Assembly (NCBI GenBank): GCA_030631125.1
Contig: DAOVLS010000203.1
Span: 1-5,245 of the forward strand
DNA: 5,245 bases
From: Planctomycetales bacterium
GTDB lineage: Bacteria; Planctomycetota; Phycisphaerae; SM23-33
Direction of reading: 5' to 3'
Within the stretch, counting starts at the first letter, position 1; the number at the start of each line of letters is the position of its first letter. Position numbers and translations under genes: made by a program. The notes under the pieces are model-generated. The model ran no database searches, was not told the origin of the DNA, and was given only the letters and a program-made list of their open reading frames with translations. Shown here in pieces: positions 1-5,245 of this stretch.

Positions 1-1
1 A

Positions 2-102
2 AACAGAAAAGGGGTCAGGAGCCTTTTTGAGTTGGAAAAGATTCTTTGCTTTATTTATAAGAAGATCCGGAACTCAAAAAGGCTCCTGACCCCTTTTCTG
101 TT
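2..102. repeat. Perfect 32-bp inverted repeat (REP/MITE-like palindromic element)
   Basis: Bases 2-33 are the exact reverse complement of bases 71-102, giving a 32-bp perfect stem around a 37-base AT-rich centre. Inside the centre a few more bases can pair (GGA 34-36 with TCC 66-68, TTCTT 42-46 with AAGAA 59-63). The arm core GGGGTCAGGAGCC followed by a T run resembles, from memory, dispersed palindromes seen near IS200/IS605-like (REP-associated) transposases in Planctomycetes and similar genomes; I could not check this. There is no coding capacity, so if mobile it would be a non-autonomous element. In RNA it would form a very stable hairpin and could end or insulate transcription entering from the left. 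No target-site duplication can be judged because the left flank is cut at base 1. The structure is certain; its identity as a mobile element is inferred. Confidence 0.85.
32..61 (+). promoter_or_regulatory. Possible sigma70-type promoter in the loop of the inverted repeat
   Basis: TTGGAA (32-37) and TATAAG (56-61) are separated by 18 bases in an AT-rich stretch. They match 4/6 and 5/6 of the TTGACA/TATAAT consensus. This is the only plausible promoter seen ahead of the acetyltransferase gene. A transcript starting near base 68-70 would carry only the right arm of the palindrome and so would avoid the hairpin. AT-rich DNA gives such matches by chance, so this is a weak call. Confidence 0.3.
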
Positions 103-125
103 CGGTTCAAGGAACTCGATGAATT

Positions 126-581
126 ATGAAGCGAATAACTGTCAGGAATTGTACGTTACACGATCTGAAAGCAGTTTCTAAGTTGGACCAGGAGGCTTTT
201 GGTGTTCAATGTTTTCCCTCTTCATTTCTCATTCAAGCGATTGACGTGTTTGGTGATTTATTCCAGGTCGCCGTAGATGCAGAAGATGGGATTGTCGGGT
301 ACACATTGGGTGCTTTGCAAACAGGTAACAGCAGCGGGTGGATTTTGGCTCTTGCTGTAAAGACGACTCATCGTTGCAGGGGAATCGCTAAAGCGCTGAC
401 TGAACGTATTATTCAGGTTCTCGCCGATAAAGGCGCACAAGACGTGCTTTTGACTGTTGATCCGGATAACCGGGCGGCTTTGAAATTATATCAAAGAAAT
501 AATTTTCGTGAGATAGACAGGAAGGAAGATTATTTTGGCCCCGGGGAGACCAGGATTATTATGCAGAGAAGGATAATTTGA
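126..581 (+). CDS. GNAT-family N-acetyltransferase (RimI-like)
   Basis: This 151-aa protein has the size and layout of a single-domain GNAT acetyltransferase, which moves an acetyl group from acetyl-CoA to an amine. The acetyl-CoA pyrophosphate-binding motif A is clear: strand LALAV, then R83-C-R-G86-I-A88 (the R-x-x-G-x-G/A signature) leading into a helix. Motif B follows as DPDN115 and ALKLY122QRNNF, with the conserved Asn and Tyr. The end (DYFGPGE...IIM) resembles the tail of RimI-type enzymes that acetylate protein N-termini. The acceptor cannot be told from sequence, and it need not be true RimI. There is no signal peptide, so it is cytoplasmic. AAGGA (109-113) lies 12 bases before the chosen ATG; an out-of-frame ATG at 119 sits closer. 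The gene is visibly AT-richer than the glycosidases downstream and sits just after a palindromic element, so it may have a different history. It ends 16 bases before the next gene. Confidence 0.85.
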   Translation: MKRITVRNCTLHDLKAVSKLDQEAFGVQCFPSSFLIQAIDVFGDLFQVAVDAEDGIVGYTLGALQTGNSSGWILALAVKTTHRCRGIAKALTERIIQVLADKGAQDVLLTVDPDNRAALKLYQRNNFREIDRKEDYFGPGETRIIMQRRII

Positions 582-597
582 TCTTTGGGGAGTCGCC

Positions 598-3045
598 ATG
601 AAACGAATCGTCATATTGCTTTTCGCGGGCGTCTTTTTAGTACAGGCCGGTGCCGCGACGGGCGAGCAGAAAGTAATCGTCCTGGATGATTGCAAGTACG
701 CTTCTGCCGAGGCAGCCGGCGCGCAGTGGAAGCCTGTGGAGAAGGATTTTCCCACTATCGGCGCCGCGGCCGTCGGGGGCAAGCCCGCGCTGAAACTGCC
801 TTGCAAGTTCAGCGGTAACGGGCATTGGAACATCGCCTGGCAGCGCGAGGGCAAGTGGGATTTATCAGGCTGTCGGAAAATCACGATGGACGTTTCCGCC
901 GGCGATCGGCCGGCGGTTATGCTGATGTGGCTGCGGAGCGGGGACGGGTGGTACTGGTACTCCTGGCTGCATGTACCGAACGGGACGAACACTGTTACGC
1001 TGCCGCGGAATGGGTTTGCAGTCGATGAGGGCCGACCCGGCGACTGGAGCAGGATTTCCGCAATCCGCCTGGCCGTGGCGCGCGAAGACGGCACCGACCG
1101 GGCGATACTCGTCTCCAACATCCGCGCGCACGTCGATAAGGGCCTTGTAGCCGTCTATCGCAACGACGCCGCCGGCAAATCCAGAGGCAGCATCCGCCGG
1201 GTAGTAAGTTATACGACCGATTCGCTGGACAGTCTCGGCATCGCCTGGGAACTGCTGGACGACAAAGCCGTCGCTTCAGGGCGACTTGCCGGTAAGAAGG
1301 TCGCCATCCTGCCGTACAATCCGGTCCTTCCGAAAGATGCAGCCGCTGCCATCAAAAAATTCGTCGCCGGCGGCGGGAAACTAATCGTCTGCTACCATCT
1401 GCCGAAACCGCTGGGCGAATTGCTGGGCGTGCGGATAGATGGGAAACTCGACGGCAAGGCCGACCGGCTCGACGCGATCTGGTTCAAGCCGACCCACGAA
1501 CGAAATACGTTCAACGCCAAGCAACCCGTCGGCAGCGCACGCAAAATCATCCCTACCAAGGACACCAATATCTATGGGTACTGGTACGACAAGGACGTGG
1601 AGGTAGTGAACGACACCCCTGCCGTTATTACGCTTAACAGGAACGGTTGCTTCGTCGGGCATGTCCCTACCCGACACTACGTCACCGGTAGGGACTTTCT
1701 GTTTCTTGAAACGCTTGGGCCTCTCTGGCCTGGGATGGAAAAGATCGTTTATGACCACCGTATGAGGCAATTGGGAAAGGTGGCAGGGTTCGGCGGCGTC
1801 AAGGAACTGACCGCCGCAGTCAAAGCTAATTGCCCCAAAGACAATTCCGGTCTGGGCGCTCACTGGCATCTGAGTGGAGCCAGGGACTGCCACCGTTTCG
1901 CTGAGAAGTACTTAAAAGAAGGTAAATTAATATCTGCGGCCCAGGAGCTTAATGATGCACAGAACTTGTATCTCCGCGCCTACGCCGCCAGCGTGCCGTC
2001 GCAGAAGGGCGAGTTTCGGGCCGTCTGGTGCCACAGCCCGCACGGCGTCCGCGGAATGAACTGGGACAAGGCGATGAAGACACTCGCCGACGCCGGTTTC
2101 AATGCCATTATTGTGAATATGTCATGGGGCGGCACAGCGGCGTACAAAAGCAAACTTCTCCCGATAGCCAAACAGGCTGGCGGGCGCGACCTGCTGGCGG
2201 AATGTGTCGCTGCCGGGAAGAAACACGGCATCGCCGTCCACGCCTGGAAGTGCAATATGCGCTGCAAGAGCGATCAGTCCGGCAAGTTCTACAAGGACCT
2301 GCTGGCGGCGGGGCGGTTCCAGACGGATTTCGAAGGCAAGCCGCTCAACAACGCCCTGTGCCCGTCCGACCCTGCCAATCTGAAACTGGAAGTCGATTCG
2401 ATGGTAGAGATGGCCCGCGATTACGACGTTGCGGGGATTCACTTCGATTACATCCGTTATCCCGGCATCGACGTGTGCTACTGCGACCGCTGCCGGAAGC
2501 GATTCGAGGCAGAGTATAAGGTCAAGGTCAAGAACTGGCCCGGCGACGTTCGCACCGGCCCGCTGCAGCTGGCGTATCAGCAGTTCCGTCGCGACCGGAT
2601 GACCGCCATTGTCGCCGGCGTCAGCCGCGATGCCCGCAAGGCCAAACCTGATATTCTCATTTCGGCGGCAGTGTATTGGCACTGTCCCAGCGCACGCATC
2701 CGGGTCGGCCAGGACTGGAAACTGTGGGTCGAGAAGGGATACCTCGATTTCGTCTGCCCGATGCAGTACACCTCATACGCCGCCGACTTCGACGGCTGGA
2801 CGCAGTTCACCAGCAAGTGGGTCGGCGGTCGCATCCCGCTGATGCCGGGCATCGGTGCGACGCTCGGAATGACGCCGGAGCAGACGCTCCACCACATCCT
2901 CATCACGCGAAAGCACAAGACAGCCGGGTTCGTCCTGTTCAACTACTACCCGGTCCTGGCAGAGAACTACCTGCCGCTGCTGCGCGCCGGCGCAACGGCG
3001 GAAAAAACAAAATGGACGCCGCCGAAACGCAAAGCCGACAAATAG
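598..3045 (+). CDS. Secreted multi-domain family 10 glycosylhydrolase (GHL10/DUF187-type) with GATase-like middle domain
   Basis: An 815-aa predicted exported glycosidase. Domains in order: a type I signal peptide (about 1-22, MKR then a hydrophobic core, no lipobox); a beta-sandwich carbohydrate-binding-like domain (about 25-180) with an aromatic patch WYWYSW at 118-123; a GATase-like domain (about 183-380, with LAGKKVAILPYNPVL and FVAGGGKLIV at 255-264) resembling the GH42 beta-galactosidase trimerisation domain; a helical linker (about 385-470); and a TIM-barrel-like domain (about 472-795) starting at GEFRAVWC. Barrel landmarks are VNMSWGG (506-512), HAWKC (548-552), HFDYIRYP (615-622) and PMQY (721-724). 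D617 is the best candidate for a catalytic acid. C588, C627, C629 and C632 match the GH42 zinc-site pattern. The tail is basic (PPKRKADK). The one characterised relative of the barrel family I know is E. coli DigH (YddW), which cuts peptidoglycan glycan strands; the substrate here is unknown. ATG 598 follows GGGGAG (587-592) by 5 bases. Unlike the next two genes, it has no ECF-type promoter directly upstream and may be read from the GNAT gene. Confidence 0.88.
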   Translation: MKRIVILLFAGVFLVQAGAATGEQKVIVLDDCKYASAEAAGAQWKPVEKDFPTIGAAAVGGKPALKLPCKFSGNGHWNIAWQREGKWDLSGCRKITMDVSAGDRPAVMLMWLRSGDGWYWYSWLHVPNGTNTVTLPRNGFAVDEGRPGDWSRISAIRLAVAREDGTDRAILVSNIRAHVDKGLVAVYRNDAAGKSRGSIRRVVSYTTDSLDSLGIAWELLDDKAVASGRLAGKKVAILPYNPVLPKDAAAAIKKFVAGGGKLIVCYHLPKPLGELLGVRIDGKLDGKADRLDAIWFKPTHERNTFNAKQPVGSARKIIPTKDTNIYGYWYDKDVEVVNDTPAVITLNRNGCFVGHVPTRHYVTGRDFLFLETLGPLWPGMEKIVYDHRMRQLGKVAGFGGVKELTAAVKANCPKDNSGLGAHWHLSGARDCHRFAEKYLKEGKLISAAQELNDAQNLYLRAYAASVPSQKGEFRAVWCHSPHGVRGMNWDKAMKTLADAGFNAIIVNMSWGGTAAYKSKLLPIAKQAGGRDLLAECVAAGKKHGIAVHAWKCNMRCKSDQSGKFYKDLLAAGRFQTDFEGKPLNNALCPSDPANLKLEVDSMVEMARDYDVAGIHFDYIRYPGIDVCYCDRCRKRFEAEYKVKVKNWPGDVRTGPLQLAYQQFRRDRMTAIVAGVSRDARKAKPDILISAAVYWHCPSARIRVGQDWKLWVEKGYLDFVCPMQYTSYAADFDGWTQFTSKWVGGRIPLMPGIGATLGMTPEQTLHHILITRKHKTAGFVLFNYYPVLAENYLPLLRAGATAEKTKWTPPKRKADK

Positions 3046-3175
3046 AAAAAATCTTTTTCATTCTGAATCCTTTGCCTGCCGTTTGTGTCTAATGTTGTAA
3101 AGGGTATCGGCGTGTCCATAGATAAGGAGCGTAGCGATGAAACGAGTTACAGGATTGCTTTTCGCGGGCGTTATT
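3013..3175 (+). repeat. Direct repeat, copy 1: gene end + spacer + leader + signal-peptide start
   Basis: This stretch is repeated at 4952-5116. It runs from the last ten codons of the upstream gene (TGGACGCCGCCGAAACGC...), through the stop codon, the 91-base spacer and the Shine-Dalgarno, into the first 13 codons of the next gene. The two copies differ by a few short indels and scattered changes, many of them C/T or A/G; by eye about four bases in five match within the spacer. Stop codon, promoter elements, AAGGAG and ATG are all conserved in order and almost in exact spacing. The repeat is best read as the junction left by tandem duplication of a gene with its leader. Confidence 0.9.
3065..3092 (+). 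promoter_or_regulatory. ECF-sigma-type promoter upstream of the second glycosidase
   Basis: GAATCCTTT (3065-3073) and GTCTAA (3087-3092, within GTGTCTAA) lie 22 bases apart start to start. This resembles the sigmaE/ECF pattern GAACTT - about 15 bases - GTCTAA. An A/T tract (A6 at 3046-3051, T5 at 3054-3058) lies just upstream of the -35, where an UP element would sit. Transcription would begin near 3098-3100, giving a leader of roughly 37-40 bases that includes AAGGAG (3124-3129), 7 bases before the ATG at 3137. The same arrangement with identical spacing appears at 5005-5032, which supports a conserved function, although the two share ancestry by duplication. The sigma factor is not in the window. 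Confidence 0.6.
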
Positions 3176-4984
3176 TTATTACAGGCCGGTTCGGCGGCGG
3201 GGGCCGAGAAGGTAATCCTGCTGGATGAGTTCCGGTACGCTTCAGCCGAGGCGGCCGGCGCACAGTGGAAGCCTCTCGAGAAGGACTTTCCGCCGGTTGG
3301 CGTGGGGACCGTCGGTGGTCGACCCGCGCTGAAACTTCCGTGCAATTTCAGCACGAACGAGCATTGGCGTCTCGGCTGGGAGCGCAGCGGCGAGTGGGAC
3401 CTGTCGGCCTGTCAGGAGATCGCGCTGGACGTTAACGCCGACCGAGGCCGGCCTGCGTTCATGGTGCTGTACTTGCAGAGCGGACCGGGCTGGCATCGGT
3501 GCTGGTTAAGCGCGCGAGCCGGGACGAACACCCTCACGCTGCCGTGCGAAAAGTTTGAAAAGGAGGGCAAGCCCGCCGGCTGGGACAAAATCACCGCCAT
3601 CCGCCTGTTTGTGCTGCACGACGAGGTGAACCGGACGATTCTGGTCTCCAGTCTTCGCGGGCTGGCGCGCAAACCCAAGAACCCTATGGCCGTTGCGCTG
3701 AATCGGCTTGGAAAGGTCGCCGGTTTCGGCGGCGTCAGGGAACTGACCGCCGCGATCAAGGCGAATCTTCGCGGCCAGCCGAAGGAGCGTCTTGACGCCG
3801 TGGCGCTGATGCTGGCCGAAGCCGGAATGATCACCCGCGATGCCGGGATGACGATGGAGCGTGGCGATTCGGCCAAGGCGGTCGCGATGCTCGCCGACGC
3901 CCAGCAGGCCTATCTACGCGCCTACGCCGCCAGTGTGCCATCGAAACCGGGCGAGTTTCGCGCGGTCTGGTGCCACGACCCCAAGGGCATCCGTGGGATG
4001 AGTTGGGACCAGGCGTTGAAGACGCTCTCGGAGGTCGGTTTCAATGCCATCATTGTGAACATGTCCTGGGGCGATGCGGCGGCCTATAAAAGCAAACTGC
4101 TGCCGATGGTGGGCGACAAGAAACGGGACTTACTGGCCGAATGCGCCGCAGCCGGCAAGAAACACGGCATCGCCGTCCATGCCTGGAAGTGTAATCTGCG
4201 CTGCCAGGCCCGCAGGTCCGGTCAGTTCCACAAAAAACTCCGCCGCGAGGGACGATTGATGCAGGACTGTCACGGCAAGACGGTCGAATACGCGATGTGC
4301 CCGTCTGACCCGGCCAACGTGAAACTCGAAGTGGATTCCATGGTAGAGATGGCCCGCGATTACGATATTGCCGGCATTCACTTCGATTACATTCGTTTCC
4401 CCGGCGACGAGACGTGCTACTGCTCGCGGTGTCGGAAGCAATTCGAGGCGGAGTATAAGGTTAAGGTCAAAAACTGGCCCGCCGATGTTCGCACCGGCGA
4501 GTTGAAGAAAAAGTATCTCCAGTTCCGCCGCGATCGGATCACGAACCTGGTCGCAGCCGTCAGCAAGGCCGCCCATAAGGCCAAGCCGGACACACAGATT
4601 TCGGCGGCGGTGTTCTGGCACTGGCCCAGCGCCCGCGTCTATGTAGGACAGGACTGGAAACTCTGGGTCGAGAAGGGTTATCTCGATTTCGTCTGCCCCA
4701 TGCAGTACATCCAGAAGACTGCCGACTTTGAAACCCAGATGCAGGCCATCAGCCGATGGGTTGACGGACGTATCCCGCTGATGCCGGGCATCGGTTTGGT
4801 GAGGCTAATGACGCCGGACCAGACGCTTCACCACATTCTCATCACTCGAAAGTATAAGACGGCCGGCTTTGTCCTCTTCCAGTACCGTCCGCCACCGGAC
4901 AAAGAGCATCTTCCCATTCTGCACCTCGGCGCGACGGCGGAAAAGTCCACCTGGACACCGCCGAAACGCAAAACCGACAAATAG
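3137..4984 (+). CDS. Secreted family 10 glycosylhydrolase (GHL10/DUF187-type), short paralogue without the GATase-like domain
   Basis: A 615-aa paralogue of the preceding gene. It has a signal peptide (about 1-23, cleavage likely after SAAGA), a beta-sandwich carbohydrate-binding-like domain (about 24-178), a helical linker (about 185-270, LGKVAGFGG then AYLRAYAASVP) and a TIM-barrel-like domain (about 273-595). It lacks the roughly 200-residue GATase-like domain of its neighbour. Barrel motifs are conserved and offset by exactly 200: HFDYIRFP (415-422, candidate acid D417), CYC-x2-C (C427, C429, C432), C388 in CPSDP, C352 and C356, and PMQY (521-524). By eye the barrels are about 70% identical, so both are probably active. 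The binding-domain patch differs: WHRCW at 119-123 replaces WYWYSW. The basic tail (PPKRKTDK) is shared. The start at ATG 3137 is well supported by AAGGAG 7 bases upstream and by the signal peptide. It is likely transcribed from its own ECF-type promoter at 3065-3092. The substrate is unknown. Confidence 0.88.
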   Translation: MKRVTGLLFAGVILLQAGSAAGAEKVILLDEFRYASAEAAGAQWKPLEKDFPPVGVGTVGGRPALKLPCNFSTNEHWRLGWERSGEWDLSACQEIALDVNADRGRPAFMVLYLQSGPGWHRCWLSARAGTNTLTLPCEKFEKEGKPAGWDKITAIRLFVLHDEVNRTILVSSLRGLARKPKNPMAVALNRLGKVAGFGGVRELTAAIKANLRGQPKERLDAVALMLAEAGMITRDAGMTMERGDSAKAVAMLADAQQAYLRAYAASVPSKPGEFRAVWCHDPKGIRGMSWDQALKTLSEVGFNAIIVNMSWGDAAAYKSKLLPMVGDKKRDLLAECAAAGKKHGIAVHAWKCNLRCQARRSGQFHKKLRREGRLMQDCHGKTVEYAMCPSDPANVKLEVDSMVEMARDYDIAGIHFDYIRFPGDETCYCSRCRKQFEAEYKVKVKNWPADVRTGELKKKYLQFRRDRITNLVAAVSKAAHKAKPDTQISAAVFWHWPSARVYVGQDWKLWVEKGYLDFVCPMQYIQKTADFETQMQAISRWVDGRIPLMPGIGLVRLMTPDQTLHHILITRKYKTAGFVLFQYRPPPDKEHLPILHLGATAEKSTWTPPKRKTDK

Positions 4985-5116
4985 AAAAAATCTTTTTTCA
5001 TCCTGAATCTTTTGTCCGCCGTTTGCGTCTAATGGAGAGACAAGGTATCAGTGTATCCACAGATAAGGAGCGTAGCGATGAAACGGATCACAGGATTGCT
5101 TTTGGCGTGCGTTATT
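4952..5116 (+). repeat. Direct repeat, copy 2: gene end + spacer + leader + signal-peptide start
   Basis: Second copy of the junction at 3013-3175, covering the end of the short glycosidase, the 93-base spacer and the first 13 codons of the third gene. Similarity stops soon after the start of the signal peptide (GTTATT in both copies); the mature protein that follows does not resemble the two glycosidases. The spacer is two bases longer than in copy 1 because of small indels in the T tract and just downstream of the -10 element. Confidence 0.9.
5005..5032 (+). promoter_or_regulatory. ECF-sigma-type promoter upstream of the third secreted-protein gene
   Basis: GAATCTTTT (5005-5013) and GTCTAA (5027-5032, within GCGTCTAA) lie 22 bases apart start to start, exactly as in the copy at 3065-3092. 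The GCGTCTAA form is closer to the CGTC-type -10 of ECF sigma factors than copy 1. The A6/T6 tract at 4985-4998 lies upstream of the -35. AAGGAG (5065-5070) is 7 bases before the ATG at 5078. The spacer after the -10 differs by one base in length from copy 1, so the leader length is nearly unchanged. Confidence 0.6.
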
Positions 5117-5245
5117 GTCTTTGGGGCTGGGCCGATGCGGGCGGAGGACGTGCTGGTCGGTTCGGCGAAGAAACTCCCCGGCTGCGACGACCTGCCGGCG
5201 CGAATGGCGCAGTACTACAAGCCGGTGAAGGTCGATGCCAAACCG
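5078..5245 (+). CDS. N-terminal part of a secreted protein, unknown function (runs off the window)
   Basis: An open frame of 56 codons with no stop before the end of the window. The start is clear: AAGGAG (5065-5070) 7 bases upstream of ATG, in a leader copied from the gene before. The protein begins MKRITGLLLACVIV, nearly the same signal peptide as the two glycosidases, with likely cleavage after PMRA (about residue 22). The mature part begins EDVLVGSAKKLPGC and continues to YYKPVKVDAKP; it does not resemble the carbohydrate-binding domain of the neighbours, and I do not recognise its family. The cysteine at residue 11 in LLAC sits too near the N-terminus to be a convincing lipobox. Export, and co-expression with the glycosidases from a related promoter, suggest a role in the same extracellular process, but that is inference. 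Confidence 0.75.
   Translation, partial: MKRITGLLLACVIVFGAGPMRAEDVLVGSAKKLPGCDDLPARMAQYYKPVKVDAKP

Noticed and set aside
486..1121. Long minus-strand open frame (211 codons) opposite the acetyltransferase end and the glycosidase start
   Set aside because: It lies antisense to two genes with clear family motifs, has no ribosome-binding site or recognisable domain, and long antisense frames are expected opposite GC-rich genes.
2028..2519. Plus-strand overlapping open frame inside the barrel domain of the first glycosidase
   Set aside because: It is an out-of-frame shadow: Arg/Pro/Gly-rich low-complexity protein, no start signals, fully covered by a conserved domain in the main frame.
3045..3059. 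GAAAAA-ATC-TTTTTC hairpin at the stop codon as a terminator (and its copy at 4984-4999)
   Set aside because: The stem is nearly all A-T with a 2-3 base loop, too weak for an intrinsic terminator. Its place just upstream of the -35 element fits an A/T-rich UP element better.
3046..3136. Small RNA, riboswitch or CRISPR-like repeat in the repeated spacers
   Set aside because: There are only two copies, each about 91-93 bases and separated by a whole gene; no strong conserved stem was found, and promoter plus leader explains the conserved parts.
5078..5110. Lipoprotein signal (LLAC) in the third gene
   Set aside because: The cysteine is residue 11, inside the hydrophobic core, earlier than normal lipoboxes; a standard cleavage site near residue 22 (PMRA/ED) fits better, and the paralogous leaders lack the cysteine.

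Overview
The window looks like the chromosome of a polysaccharide-degrading, environmental Gram-negative-type bacterium. A member of the Planctomycetes or a related PVC-group lineage fits best. This is inferred from large multi-domain secreted glycosidases in tandem, one signal peptide per gene, moderately high G+C in the glycosidase genes and ECF-sigma-like promoters. No rRNA or other taxonomic marker is present, so the assignment is only suggestive. All genes are on the + strand.

Layout. Bases 2-102 hold a perfect 32-bp inverted repeat around an AT-rich 37-base centre that contains a possible sigma70-type promoter. It is followed by a small, AT-richer GNAT acetyltransferase gene (126-581) of RimI-like type. 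Sixteen bases later comes the first of two paralogous secreted 'family 10 glycosylhydrolase' (GHL10/DUF187-type) genes, 598-3045 (815 aa) and 3137-4984 (615 aa). A third secreted-protein gene starts at 5078 and runs off the end of the window. The two intergenic spacers (3046-3136 and 4985-5077) are diverged copies of each other. Both carry an A/T tract, a GAATC...GTCTAA promoter with identical spacing, the same Shine-Dalgarno sequence and the same start of the next signal peptide.

How the genes relate. The two glycosidases share a signal peptide, an N-terminal beta-sandwich carbohydrate-binding-like domain, a helical linker and a C-terminal TIM-barrel-like domain. The longer one has about 200 extra residues in the middle that resemble the GATase-like trimerisation domain of GH42 beta-galactosidases. 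Both barrels keep a Cys pattern (CPSDP, then CYC-x2-C) that closely resembles the structural zinc site of GH42 enzymes. The array appears to have grown by tandem duplication of a gene plus leader, and the third gene carries the same leader in front of a different mature protein. The substrate is unknown, and a complex polysaccharide outside the cytoplasm is the natural guess.

No CRISPR array, RNA gene, defence system or complete transposase gene is visible. The most interesting points are the repeated promoter/leader/signal-peptide cassette, the domain gain or loss between neighbouring paralogues, and the GH42-like cysteine site in a GHL10-type enzyme. I do not claim a wholly new biological system.
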